From Desulfosporosinus hippei DSM 8344 (GTDB lineage Bacteria; Bacillota; Desulfitobacteriia; Desulfitobacteriales; Desulfitobacteriaceae), in contig NZ_FNCP01000010.1 of the NCBI RefSeq assembly GCF_900100785.1, positions 62,001 through 126,000 of the forward strand: a stretch of DNA of 64,000 nt, written 5' to 3'. The notes below the pieces were generated by a model. That model did not search any database. It was given only the letters and a program-made list of their open reading frames with translations, and had not been told where the DNA came from. Position numbers and translations under genes: made by a program. Of the stretch, positions 26,434 to 36,450 are shown in pieces. Within the stretch, counting starts at the first letter, position 1, and every line of letters begins with the position of its first letter.

Positions 26434-27240
26434 CTACTTAGCTTTACTTTCCCTTTCCTGATAAATCTGTAAGCGAATGTCTTTTTGGACAGTTAACCGA
26501 AAAATTCTTGAAGATTGAATAATTCGAGAAGTTGTCCGCAATCCAAGAAAATCTTCCATTTCATCAAGAGAAAGATTAGACGTAATAACTGTTGGCAACT
26601 GTTCATTAAGGCGATAATTAATAATTGAATATAGTCTGTTTCTTGTCCACTCAGTATAATTATGAGCCCCTAAATCATCGAGGATTAAGATAGGTATACT
26701 TCGCGCAGAATCTAATAAATCCAGTTCATTAAGATCCGATTTGTACGTAGCTCTCAATTCATCTAGCAGATCCGGAACGATAAGAAAAAGAACCTTTAAA
26801 TTATGTTCCATTAGCTCATTGGCGATTGCTGCGGCCAGATAGGTTTTACCCGATCCAACCGGCCCAGTAAACAGTAATCCCAAGCCATATGGGGAGCGCA
26901 AACAATCATCTACAAAGCTTTTAGCGGCTTTTAAGGCCTTGGCAGCTCCTTCGCGGTGTGACTCCGCTAGATCCGCTGAATAATAATCAAAGCGAAACTT
27001 ATCTAATCGACAGTTCATTAGTTCCCGAGAAATTCGAGCATGCCGAAATTGATTTTCTAACTTTTTGGTTTCCATACAGCTACACGGATAGGCAATATCA
27101 CCTTCCAGGACAATTCCCCGATCCTGACAAATAGGGCACTGACTCCCGTAAGAAGGAGATGCCTCTGACACTTTTGGTTTCTCATAATTGGGCCTTGAAG
27201 GTATGACATTGGTCGATAAAATATCTTTGACATTTTTCAT
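26434..27240 (-). CDS. DnaC/DnaI-like helicase-loader ATPase
   Basis: A 268-residue AAA+ protein. An N-terminal four-cysteine zinc-binding-type segment (CPICQDRG...PCSCME, about residues 36-56) precedes the ATPase core. The core has Walker A GPVGSGKT and Walker B-like ILILDDLGA. IstB/DnaC-type proteins load the replicative helicase; the N-terminal cysteines are typical of the Firmicute DnaC/DnaI form. It follows the DnaD-domain gene by 45 bp, the usual primosome arrangement in this group. Confidence 0.9.
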   Translation of the reverse strand: MKNVKDILSTNVIPSRPNYEKPKVSEASPSYGSQCPICQDRGIVLEGDIAYPCSCMETKKLENQFRHARISRELMNCRLDKFRFDYYSADLAESHREGAAKALKAAKSFVDDCLRSPYGLGLLFTGPVGSGKTYLAAAIANELMEHNLKVLFLIVPDLLDELRATYKSDLNELDLLDSARSIPILILDDLGAHNYTEWTRNRLYSIINYRLNEQLPTVITSNLSLDEMEDFLGLRTTSRIIQSSRIFRLTVQKDIRLQIYQERESKAK

Positions 27241-27285
27241 AGTTGAATATCCTCCTATAGAAAACTTGGCCTAGTACCAAATATT

Positions 27286-28053
27286 CTAAAGATAAAAATT
27301 CTCATATTTATTAGAAGTAGTCTTTGTTGCACCTTTACTCTTAGACTTCGTAGCCTTTTTTTCCTGACGCGATTGAAAAAACGCATCTTCTGCTTCGATC
27401 TCAGCTCGTGTGCGAAGTCCCTTTTTTTCCCATTCTCTAAGAATCGAATCTAAATAACGAAAGTTGCGAATGCCTGCACTAACCCCTCTTCTTAAGGCCT
27501 CAATAATTAATTCCTCTGAAAAATGTGAAGATAGCCATTTGTCCAGATTTTCACATTCCAAGCGCGTAAGCAGGCGTCCCAACTCTTGCTCAAAAGTTTG
27601 AATTAAGTTTTCCATCGCTGGATTAGGTGAAGTCGATGGGATATTTAAAGGGACTTGTTGTTGTTTAAGGATTCGTTCTTCTTCTAATTGCTGCGATCTC
27701 TCAATTGCCCATAATTCTGCAAGCTCTTCGATTAAACCAACAAAACTATAACAATCTCCCCACTTTTGTTCAACTGGGTTCCAGTACCTTTCGATCGAAA
27801 GAAGTTTTCGCTCGACTAACCCTCCCAATTTCTCTTCTATCTCAGACGATGAAGCAGTCATTCGTCCAGCTAAGGTTGAAATCGAGGGATATGGATTCAC
27901 TTCGGAGTCACATAATATCTGAATTAATACTAACATCTCGCTATCACAGATTCCGATTTTTCTATAATGGGTCAGTAAATATTTTGGAATAGAAACAACA
28001 CCTGAAAAGAAAAGAGCTTGTGTAAAGCTCCCATAAACACTTACTTTGTTCAT
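27286..28053 (-). CDS. DnaD-domain primosome protein
   Basis: The 255 residues comprise an N-terminal winged-helix-type region (KIGICDSEMLVLIQILCDSE...) and a C-terminal DnaD/DnaB2 domain (about 150-215) ending in the family-typical GIRNFRYLDSILREWEKKG. The tail is Lys/Ser/Thr-rich. The family helps build the initiation or restart primosome on DNA. A purine-rich GGGGAG lies before the ATG. The pairing with the helicase loader supports the call. Confidence 0.88.
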   Translation of the reverse strand: MNKVSVYGSFTQALFFSGVVSIPKYLLTHYRKIGICDSEMLVLIQILCDSEVNPYPSISTLAGRMTASSSEIEEKLGGLVERKLLSIERYWNPVEQKWGDCYSFVGLIEELAELWAIERSQQLEEERILKQQQVPLNIPSTSPNPAMENLIQTFEQELGRLLTRLECENLDKWLSSHFSEELIIEALRRGVSAGIRNFRYLDSILREWEKKGLRTRAEIEAEDAFFQSRQEKKATKSKSKGATKTTSNKYENFYL

Positions 28054-28174
28054 TGATAGTTCATCTCCCCATGTACCATCCGAAAATTATCTTTAAGTTT
28101 CTGTAGAATTTTACATATTTCTCTTTACTAAATGCTAAAAAAGTATATATAGACCATTTAAAACAAATAAAGTA

Positions 28175-28226
28175 AAAAGACTCTTAAAACTACTTCCATA
28201 AAATGGAAGGAAAACAGGAGTCTTTT
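28175..28226. repeat. nested inverted repeat upstream of the HD-domain gene
   Basis: AAAAGACTC (28175-28183) pairs with GAGTCTTTT (28218-28226), and CTTCCAT (28193-28199) pairs with ATGGAAG (28203-28209) inside it. It lies between the divergent DnaD and HD genes, where no gene needs a terminator. It may be a leader hairpin of the HD gene or an operator. Confidence 0.5.
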
Positions 28227-28262
28227 GGCGTATATATAACTAAACGAAAAGGAGGCTAAAAA

Positions 28263-28853
28263 ATGGATTTCAGGAAAGAGCTTGTTCAAATTGTGGAAAA
28301 GTCAGGAGCTCACTCTGCTTGGAGTGTCAAGCATTGTTTTAGAGTTTATCATCTATCAAAAGAACTCTCTAGTCATTTAACCTTGGATGACGAGGTTCTT
28401 TATGCAGCAGCTATGCTGCATGATACTGGCAAATCCCCTGCCTATGCCCTTAAGAACATGGATCATGCTTTACGTTCAAAAGGTGTGACTGCGAACCTTC
28501 TTCCCCAAATGTCATATCCTTCAGAAAAAATCTCTCTTGTTTTAGATGCTGTAGAAAATCACATGTATTACTCGGAACCCGGGCGCAGTGATGAGGCAGT
28601 CTACTTAAGAGAAGCGGATATTCTGGATAATTTAGGTAATATTGGTTTAATGCGATTATTTAGCATAGTTGGACAAGACGACTTGATACAAACTCCTGAA
28701 GATGCTATTGAAAGGGCACGTCTTTTCGCAGATGCTCTGCCAGATAAAGTCTCTACAAAAGCAGGGAAGCGTTTAGCTATCAAAAGGCGCGAAGAAACTC
28801 TTCGTTTCTTATCAGGGATTAAACGTCAAACCCTGGAATATGCTTGGCTTTAA
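28263..28853 (+). CDS. HD-domain phosphohydrolase
   Basis: This 196-residue protein has the HD metal-binding set: H in SVKHCFRVYHL, HD in AAMLHDTGKS, and the later H in VENHMYY and the RxxDxLDNLG region. Small HD proteins hydrolyse nucleotides or other phosphate esters; the substrate is not evident. AAAAGGAGG lies just before the ATG. It is a lone plus-strand gene that meets the beta-CASP gene tail to tail with only 10 bp between stops. Confidence 0.86.
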   Translation: MDFRKELVQIVEKSGAHSAWSVKHCFRVYHLSKELSSHLTLDDEVLYAAAMLHDTGKSPAYALKNMDHALRSKGVTANLLPQMSYPSEKISLVLDAVENHMYYSEPGRSDEAVYLREADILDNLGNIGLMRLFSIVGQDDLIQTPEDAIERARLFADALPDKVSTKAGKRLAIKRREETLRFLSGIKRQTLEYAWL

Positions 28854-28863
28854 TTTTTAAGTC

Positions 28864-30600
28864 TTATCGTCTTGATTTTCGCTCTTGCTCTTCCAACAAT
28901 CGCGTTAAGCTATCCAATATATTAACGACACGGTCGAAATCTCGAGTCCTTAATCCCTGGTCGATAACTCTCTTAAGATGATGTCGTAGCCTAATATATG
29001 CTCTGTTAACCTGTGAACGTGATGTCTTAGAGACGGTTGACTTTAATCTCTTATAAGAAGGAGCAGTTGGTTGTATTATTGTCTTGCTGATTAACTTTTC
29101 TGATGGACTTGAGGCAGTCTCCTTATCCATTTCATCCTTAGGAGCGATCGAAAGCCAGACTTTTTCAGGTGGATATTGTAGAACTTTTCCTTCAGTAAAT
29201 TCAATTGTTTCTCCAAGCTGTGGTATAAGGGGAGATTTACCAAACTCCTCCAAAATCTTCTCTGCAAATTTTGTCTGTGATTCTAATTCCCCATGAATCA
29301 GAATAATCTGCTCTGCTTTCTTCCCAAGTAAGGAAAGCCAATGGATTAATTCTGCTTGATCTGCATGAGCAGAGAAACCATCCATATGAGTAATCCGAGC
29401 ATTCACGGCAACCTTCTCACCGTGAATAGTTACGGTATCAACTCCATCCGATAACATTCGACCAATGGTTCCTTGAGCCTGATATCCTACAAACAGAACT
29501 GTTGCATTACTTTTCCATAGATTATGCTTTAAATGATGCTTAATACGACCCGCATCTGCCATACCGCTGGCAGCTATAATAATTGCCCCACCTTCAATAT
29601 TATTTAAAGCCATCGAATCCTGAGCAGTTTGACTAAAATGAACATTGGGCATTGTTAAGGGGTTATTCCCCGTTTTTATTAGTTCACGAGTTACAGAATC
29701 AAAATTATCTGTATTTTCTTGAAATATTTTGGTAGCTGCAATGGCCAAAGGGCTGTCAATATAGATAGGTAGTGTTGGTATCCGATGTTCGTCCTGCAGT
29801 CGACGTAGATAAAATAATAAATCCTGAGTACGTTCAATTGCAAAAGCAGGAATAACTAAATTCCCACCGGCTTCATAGGTTGACCGGATTATTTGAGCAA
29901 GCTGCTCATAACGATCATTTTTACTGCCGTCACTATTTTCAGAATGGAGTCTGTTTCCGTAAGTTGTTTCCATAACAACGATGTCTGCTACACTGAGTAT
30001 ACTGGGATCTTGAATATATGGTTGGTTTACATTTCCTATGTCCCCGGAAAACACAACGGTTTTATTGTAATTGGGTTCTTTAATATGAAGTACAGCATGG
30101 GTTGAACCAAGTATATGACCAGCATCGTAGAACTGAAAGGAAACGGTTGGCGCTAATTCAACGATTTCTTTGTACCGTGATGCCCTAAAGTAGGAGATAG
30201 TATTAATGGCATCTTGGACAGTATAAATTGGTACCAGTGGTTCAAGCCCTGCTCTATTACGTTTTCGATTTTTTCGTTCTACTTCCATCTCCTGTATATG
30301 CCCACTGTCCGGAAGCATTATTGAACATAACTTAATTGTTTCAGGTGTAGCCCAAATTGTACCTTTGAAACCAGACTTAATCAGCTTAGGTAACATACCT
30401 GAGTGGTCTGTATGAGCATGTGTCAGAATAACAGCGTCAAGGCTTGCTGGATTATACGGGAATTCTCCATAATTTAACTCTTTGAGCGCTTTGGAACCTT
30501 GAAACATACCACAATCAATTAGGATTCTCGAATCCCCTGTTTCTACTAGAAAAGAAGACCCTGTGACAACCTGTGCTGCCCCAAAAAAGCTAATTTTCAT
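28864..30600 (-). CDS. metallo-beta-lactamase/beta-CASP RNA-processing family protein
   Basis: A 578-residue protein of the CPSF/RNA-exonuclease branch. It has THAHTDHSG (about residues 60-68) and the further metal ligands of the MBL fold, including [10 protein letters not shown]. The beta-CASP insertion follows, with [18 protein letters not shown] and [13 protein letters not shown], then the C-terminal [12 protein letters not shown]. Relatives act as ribonucleases. A basic C-terminal extension of about 100 residues (Ser/Lys/Arg-rich) follows the core and may bind nucleic acid. GGAGG precedes the ATG. Confidence 0.9.
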   Translation of the reverse strand: MKISFFGAAQVVTGSSFLVETGDSRILIDCGMFQGSKALKELNYGEFPYNPASLDAVILTHAHTDHSGMLPKLIKSGFKGTIWATPETIKLCSIMLPDSGHIQEMEVERKNRKRNRAGLEPLVPIYTVQDAINTISYFRASRYKEIVELAPTVSFQFYDAGHILGSTHAVLHIKEPNYNKTVVFSGDIGNVNQPYIQDPSILSVADIVVMETTYGNRLHSENSDGSKNDRYEQLAQIIRSTYEAGGNLVIPAFAIERTQDLLFYLRRLQDEHRIPTLPIYIDSPLAIAATKIFQENTDNFDSVTRELIKTGNNPLTMPNVHFSQTAQDSMALNNIEGGAIIIAASGMADAGRIKHHLKHNLWKSNATVLFVGYQAQGTIGRMLSDGVDTVTIHGEKVAVNARITHMDGFSAHADQAELIHWLSLLGKKAEQIILIHGELESQTKFAEKILEEFGKSPLIPQLGETIEFTEGKVLQYPPEKVWLSIAPKDEMDKETASSPSEKLISKTIIQPTAPSYKRLKSTVSKTSRSQVNRAYIRLRHHLKRVIDQGLRTRDFDRVVNILDSLTRLLEEQERKSRR

Positions 30601-30790
30601 CTAATCAATCCTCCAAAAATAGCGTCTCTATGCTTTTCTTGTCAGAATACTTCTCTGATAGAATAGCATTTGGACGCTTTTCTTTGAACAATGCTATTAT
30701 ATTTACCATTTTTACACTACTCTACAAACTTGTCTCAATTTATTTTACCTTTTTATTGGTAGTTTAGCAATCTATAATCATCCGTATAAC

Positions 30791-31429
30791 CTAATCCAGC
30801 TGAAAAAGATTAAGTTTTACTGCCTTAAGAGCTGCTTGTGTTCGATCTTCAACAGCAAGTTTGCGATAAATACTCGACAAATGATTCTTAACAGTTTTTT
30901 CACTGATAAATAAAGAGGTTCCAATCTCACGATTTGAAGCCCCTTTAACGACATAATGGAGTATTTCCATTTCTCGATCACTTAGCCCACATGTATCCTT
31001 CATAGGGCTAGGTTGACTTAATTGGTCAAGTAGCTTCCCTGTCACACTTGGGGATAAGATCGGCTCGCCAGAGTAAACTTTCCGAATAGATTGGATAAGA
31101 GTCTTAGAATCAACATCTTTCAGCAGATAACCCGCTACGCCAATTTGAAGAACCTGAAAAACTTTCTCATCTGAATCATCAACAGTAAGCACTAGGATAC
31201 CAACCTCCGGACATTCACGACGAATTACTTTGCCGGCTTCTAAGCCATTAACCCCGGGCATATTTAAGTCCATTAATAAAATATCGAATTTCATTGTTCG
31301 TGCAATATTGATGGCACCTTGACCATCTCCTACTTCTGCAACGACCTCAATCCCATCTTCAAATTCTAAAATGCGACGAAGCCCCTCTCGTAATAAGGGA
31401 TGATCATCAGCAATTACAATTTTTATCAA
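30791..31429 (-). CDS. NarL/DegU-type response regulator
   Basis: The 212 residues form a receiver domain with phospho-acceptor D54 (LLMDLNMPG) and a LuxR/NarL helix-turn-helix (LSDREMEILHYVVKGASNREI...ISEKTVKNHLSSIYRKL). Its first codon overlaps the sensor kinase stop by 4 bases, so the two are translated together. The pair resembles DegS-DegU of Bacillus, which controls the transition to stationary phase. The targets here are unknown. Confidence 0.93.
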   Translation of the reverse strand: MIKIVIADDHPLLREGLRRILEFEDGIEVVAEVGDGQGAINIARTMKFDILLMDLNMPGVNGLEAGKVIRRECPEVGILVLTVDDSDEKVFQVLQIGVAGYLLKDVDSKTLIQSIRKVYSGEPILSPSVTGKLLDQLSQPSPMKDTCGLSDREMEILHYVVKGASNREIGTSLFISEKTVKNHLSSIYRKLAVEDRTQAALKAVKLNLFQLD

Positions 31430-32568
31430 GTTGTCGTTCCTCCCTCCTGGTTAGATGGAATTGAAAGTTCAATCATAGTTCCTTTGCCAATTGTTGAGTG
31501 TATAGAAAATAAACCTGAGAACATTTCGACACGTTCGCGCATTCCTACAAGACCAAAATGCTCGCCCGGAGAATTCATAGCAGATTTTACGTCAAAACCT
31601 TTGCCATAATCACGTATTTTCGCGATTGTCCAATCTTCACGATAAATCAAAGAAATGTCAACTTTATCAGAATGAGCATGCTTGGCAACATTCGTCATTC
31701 CTTCTTGTACCAATCTGAACAGAGCAACTTCCATTGCCGGAAGAAGACGTCGTTCTCTACCTTCGATAAGCAACTCACATTTAATGCCATAGTTTTCCTG
31801 GAAGTTACCCAAGTATTTAGAAATTGCCGGAACTATTCCTAAATCATCTAAGGCCATTGGACGTAAATCAAAAATAATTCTGCGAATATCTTGTAAATTT
31901 GCACGAACCAGATTCTTAAGGTCTTTTAATTCTGCTTTTACTCGACTCGGATCTAATTCTAATAGTCTTTCTGCAATTTCCAATCTCAAAACAATATTCG
32001 CAAGGGTTTGAGCAGGACCATCATGAATTTCTCTTGCGACACGACGCCGTTCTTCTTCTTGGGCTTTAATAACCCGCAGTCCCATCTCAACTCGTTGCTC
32101 ATGATTCTGAGTCTGCAAGGCTTCAACTACCCCGCCTTGCAATAAGCTAATCGCCATGCTTACCTGAGTCATAAGATTTTGAGCCCGTTCTATTGTAACC
32201 TGCATTTGGGTAAGAGACCGCTCTAGGTCATCCCGTCGCTTGCGCAATTGAACTTCTTTTTGTTGTAAAAGCTGCAACTTAACTTGGGCATCTTTTGCCT
32301 CTGTATAAGTATCCATCATTTCTTTTTGAGTATATTTTTGATAAGAGCGATTTACTTCCATCAGCTTTTGACGCATACGCCGTTCAACCTTATCTTGACA
32401 ATCAACTTGCGAAATGATGTCTTTAATATTAGTTTTTAGTTGAGAGAGTTCATTAACAAGCCGCTGGGTTTCAGCTCGAGATGTTTCAGCAATAAAAAAG
32501 ATTTCTTCTTTCCCTGATTCAATTGCCTTTAATGTGTTCTTGATTATTTCTCCCAACTGATCCGTCAA
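31426..32568 (-). CDS. cytoplasmic sensor histidine kinase, DegS-like (HisKA_3)
   Basis: A 380-residue kinase with no membrane segment. The first 160 residues are a long coiled coil like the DegS sensor region. The phospho-acceptor H182 lies in RRVAREIHDGPAQTLANIVLRLE. The HATPase region has EGMTNVAKHAHS and GLVGMRERVEMFSG. Size and layout match DegS (about 385 residues). It starts with TTG after GAGGA and precedes its response regulator with a 4-base overlap. Confidence 0.92.
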   Translation of the reverse strand: MTDQLGEIIKNTLKAIESGKEEIFFIAETSRAETQRLVNELSQLKTNIKDIISQVDCQDKVERRMRQKLMEVNRSYQKYTQKEMMDTYTEAKDAQVKLQLLQQKEVQLRKRRDDLERSLTQMQVTIERAQNLMTQVSMAISLLQGGVVEALQTQNHEQRVEMGLRVIKAQEEERRRVAREIHDGPAQTLANIVLRLEIAERLLELDPSRVKAELKDLKNLVRANLQDIRRIIFDLRPMALDDLGIVPAISKYLGNFQENYGIKCELLIEGRERRLLPAMEVALFRLVQEGMTNVAKHAHSDKVDISLIYREDWTIAKIRDYGKGFDVKSAMNSPGEHFGLVGMRERVEMFSGLFSIHSTIGKGTMIELSIPSNQEGGTTT

Positions 32569-32678
32569 AATTATTCCTCATTTCAATAGTTTGAATCCAT
32601 CTTCACTTTACCCTTCTATATTGTTTTATTCGACACAGAAACAGTATTTCCTACTTCTTGATAGAAAAATAAGATAAC

Positions 32679-33443
32679 TTATCTCCTTTTAGTATTTTTA
32701 CCCTGCCGAATAGTATTTTTGATGTACCTTTCTAATCTTCGAGGATAATAAAGATCTTCATCATTTATGGTTAACACTATCCAACCTTCCTGTTGAAGTT
32801 TTTCTGCTTCACAAGGGCACATTGAATCGCTACGGCAGAATAGAATATCCTCTACCTGTGCAAATACTTTTTGTCCTGATATAGTAACATCCCACATAAT
32901 AACAGCATCGACGAATACATAATTTAGAACTGTCTTAAGCCGGTCTATATAGTTAGGGATCAAGATATTAGGGTTTATCTCCATTTCTTCAATAATAGTT
33001 TGCTGTTCAATCGGAAGAATTTGATTATAGATAGCGCCTAGAGCAGGGATACAATCCTCGATTTCTACATTCTCTATCTCCGCTATATCAAACTTTAAAT
33101 TATTCGTAGGGACCGTTGGGAAACTTTTCGAGGTATCCATTACTTTTAGCATACCTTCTTGTAACATTTTATTCATTATATCTTTAAATGAAGGAAAGTT
33201 ACCAATAACACGTGAGTCTGGCAATTGCTGTTCAATGATTTGTTTAAGAACATCCGCTAAGTACTCTGAAGGAAATGTGGAAAAATCCTGTAATAATGAA
33301 GCCAGCTTAGTTACAAATTCGCATCCTTTTTGAAATTCTGCCTCTGAGTCAACTCCTGTCAACAAACACGTTGTGAAAATCTCTTCAATGATTTTTTCTA
33401 CCCATTCTCCAATTCTTGGATCATTATGATAATATGCCTCCAT
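32679..33443 (-). CDS. protein of unknown function
   Basis: This unrecognised 254-residue soluble protein is largely helical and acidic in its first 150 residues. The last 90 are more compact, with a VFVDAVIMWDVTISGQKVFA strand pair, a cysteine pair in SMCPCEAEK and EGWIVLTINDEDLYYPRRLERY. The last phrase faintly recalls the end of restriction-endonuclease-like folds, but I see no catalytic motif. A good GGAAGGGG site precedes the ATG. It stands alone between the acs operon and the two-component pair. Confidence 0.65.
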   Translation of the reverse strand: MEAYYHNDPRIGEWVEKIIEEIFTTCLLTGVDSEAEFQKGCEFVTKLASLLQDFSTFPSEYLADVLKQIIEQQLPDSRVIGNFPSFKDIMNKMLQEGMLKVMDTSKSFPTVPTNNLKFDIAEIENVEIEDCIPALGAIYNQILPIEQQTIIEEMEINPNILIPNYIDRLKTVLNYVFVDAVIMWDVTISGQKVFAQVEDILFCRSDSMCPCEAEKLQQEGWIVLTINDEDLYYPRRLERYIKNTIRQGKNTKRR

Positions 33444-33821
33444 AATTATCCCCTTCCAGTTTATTATCTGTAATAGCTATGCTTGTATTCCTGATGGTAT
33501 GATAGGACTGAAGAGATTGTCTCTTAATTTGTCAATTTAGCATGCTACAAGTGGATAACTTTACTTACATGGATATTACCCTCTTTAGTATTTTAGGAAT
33601 ACATACAAACGCGTTCTTGAGTTATCAAGAAGGTATTTTTGTAATGTTTCGACCACGATGTTTTAGCTACTTATACTTAAGAGAGCTGCAGCAAACAAAG
33701 TTTACTGCAGCCCTCTTTCAAGGTGTATCAATATAAATTAGACAATCTAATTGTTCTGTTGAACATCAGGACTTAGAGGCCTAAAGGTTGCCCTCCACCT
33801 GAATTCCATGTTGTAGATATT
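33444..33821. other. intergenic region between acsE and the 254-residue orphan
   Basis: It holds a long hairpin at 33679-33717, probably the acs operon terminator, and a small AT palindrome at 33736-33752. A 64-codon plus-strand frame at 33542-33736 lacks a ribosome site and runs through the hairpin, so I do not call it a gene. Confidence 0.55.
33679..33717 (-). terminator. long hairpin downstream of acsE, probable operon terminator
   Basis: A stem of about 16 pairs with two mismatches runs from AAGAG-A-GCTGCAG (33679-33691), through AAAC/GTTT near a 3-nt loop, to CTGCAGC-C-CTCTT (33705-33717). The T-tract on the minus strand is weak, so the call rests on stem strength and position. Confidence 0.55.
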
Positions 33822-34616
<795 letters not shown>

Positions 34617-34689
34617 TCAGTTCACGTCCTTTCATTTTTTGGAGAAATACAAAATGAAGGTGGTTGGATTATGCTGGTGATTTCGAGGA

Positions 34690-35652
34690 TTATTTTCCCA
34701 TCAAATCAGCAATGTTCTTTTTGACCAAAGCAACTGCTGCAGGGTTGCGCATTACCAGAATGCTAGCTCCGACTTGAAGAACGCCGGATGCTGTAACCGC
34801 TTCCCAAAGCACTCCACGATCTTCGAGATCCCCCCATCCGGGAAACTCCTCGACGGTTGCATAGGCTTCTTTACAACGATTAGCTTCATATCCTACTGTG
34901 CAGATAATAGGCATAGAAAGCATTTTATCATTAGCCAAAGCTCCCAAACGAGCACGTTCCATAATAGAATAAACGTACTCAATTCCAAATCCTAGACCAG
35001 CGACCGTAGGGTCAATTACGATTTTGTTTAAAGGAAGTCCCATTTCATGGATCAAGATATTTAACTGTTTACAGATGTTAATATCAAGAGGCGAACGAGC
35101 AATTAGGGTATGTTTGTGAACCATTGCTGCAGCCGCAATTGATTTGTAATTATCTTGTTCCGCAATACCTATTAAGAGGTTTTCCCCTGTAGAAGCTTCA
35201 GCAATTACAGCCATGATTTCATTATTTTTCTCAGCGTTGTCGCATCCTTCTACAATCAAGGGAACCCCAACTGCAGCTAAAACTTCTTTTACAATACGAG
35301 CACAATCTTCGGGAGAACGGTTTTCACCCTCTGGGTTCGCACCATCAAGCTTTAGATAGATGAGGTCAGCGCCAAATTCATCTACACATTTTTTAGCCCA
35401 GGCGGCGGGATTATTAATGACATCTCCGATTTGATTTTTTATTAAATCATTCCAGGAAGGCACAACATCTGTGACCTCCATAGCAATTACCGGACGGTTC
35501 TTTGTTTCTCCTTCAAAGTGGAGAAAAGGTAGGGCACTATCCCCTCCAACCGTAATTGTATGGGTCCTTGTTCCACCCTGTTCAGCAGTCGCGCCAAGTA
35601 CTACCTCTCCAACTTTACTAGAATATTTTTCTTTTACTAACGCTACGGACAT
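34690..35652 (-). CDS. acsD: corrinoid/iron-sulfur protein small subunit
   Basis: The 320-residue subunit forms, with AcsC, the corrinoid protein that carries the methyl group to acetyl-CoA synthase. The family start [24 protein letters not shown] and later [17 protein letters not shown] and [13 protein letters not shown] segments are clear. AAGGAGAG precedes the ATG. Unusually, acsC and acsD are separated by acsV and a CooC-like ATPase gene. Confidence 0.95.
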   Translation of the reverse strand: MSVALVKEKYSSKVGEVVLGATAEQGGTRTHTITVGGDSALPFLHFEGETKNRPVIAMEVTDVVPSWNDLIKNQIGDVINNPAAWAKKCVDEFGADLIYLKLDGANPEGENRSPEDCARIVKEVLAAVGVPLIVEGCDNAEKNNEIMAVIAEASTGENLLIGIAEQDNYKSIAAAAMVHKHTLIARSPLDINICKQLNILIHEMGLPLNKIVIDPTVAGLGFGIEYVYSIMERARLGALANDKMLSMPIICTVGYEANRCKEAYATVEEFPGWGDLEDRGVLWEAVTASGVLQVGASILVMRNPAAVALVKKNIADLMGK

Positions 35653-35667
35653 GAACTTCTCTCCTTT

Positions 35668-36429
35668 CTAGTTAAAGATTCCGGCACGGTTCAGAATAGC
35701 TTCTACTGCCTGTACCGAGACGGCATCATCGGGCAAATCAAATAATGGTTTGCCGGCCAAGTCATATTCCACAACTAAAGGATCCAACGGAATATCTCCG
35801 ATTACAGTCAGACCAGTACGTTCAATCTCTTCTTTAAGCGATTCCATACTTCCCTCTGAAGTCTTGGTAACGATCAAATATATGGTTTTTACAGCAGATT
35901 TAAGTCCTTTAATAAGCTCATGAACCCTTCCTGCTGAACGAATACCTCGAGCCGAAGAATCACTGATGACAAACATGACTTCGATACGGGGAATCGTACG
36001 TCGGCTGATATGTTCTAATCCGGCCTCCGAATCCACGGCTACAAAATCATAGTTTTCTCCAATATTCTCGAGATGCTTGCGCAAGATATCATTAGGATAG
36101 CAGTAGCAACCAGCTCCTTGAGGCCCTCCCATAACCAGCAGATCAATATCTTTCGATTCAACTAAGGACTGCTGAAGTTTGTACTCTATAAATACATTTT
36201 TAGGCATACCCTGGGGAATGGCTTTAGGATCTTTGCTTTGCTCGAGCAATTCTGAGATTGTCGAGGTAGCCTCCAAGCCTAAAGCTTCACCAAGATTGGC
36301 ATTGGGGTCTGCATCGACTGCAAGGATCGAAGTCCCTTTTTTTTGTCTAACCATTTGCCTTAGTAATAAAGCGGTGAATGTGGTTTTTCCTACTCCACCT
36401 TTACCTGCTACAGCTATATATTTTGACAT
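35668..36429 (-). CDS. CooC-like P-loop ATPase, second copy in the acs operon
   Basis: The 253-residue MinD/CooC-type ATPase has the deviant Walker A GKGGVGKTTF, VDADPNANLG, and the paired cysteines of the CooC family in GAGCYCYPN. CooC-type proteins assist nickel insertion or maturation of CO dehydrogenase and acetyl-CoA synthase; this copy may serve AcsB (as AcsF does) or AcsCD. I chose the ATG at 36429, 6 bases after GGAGG, rather than 36447. It lies 15 bp before acsD and 21 bp after acsV. Confidence 0.9.
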   Translation of the reverse strand: MSKYIAVAGKGGVGKTTFTALLLRQMVRQKKGTSILAVDADPNANLGEALGLEATSTISELLEQSKDPKAIPQGMPKNVFIEYKLQQSLVESKDIDLLVMGGPQGAGCYCYPNDILRKHLENIGENYDFVAVDSEAGLEHISRRTIPRIEVMFVISDSSARGIRSAGRVHELIKGLKSAVKTIYLIVTKTSEGSMESLKEEIERTGLTVIGDIPLDPLVVEYDLAGKPLFDLPDDAVSVQAVEAILNRAGIFN

Positions 36430-36450
36430 AATAGACCTCCATAACAACGT

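Noticed and set aside
33542-33736. 64-codon plus-strand frame
   Set aside because: It has no ribosome site, runs through the hairpin at 33679-33717 and has no recognisable composition.
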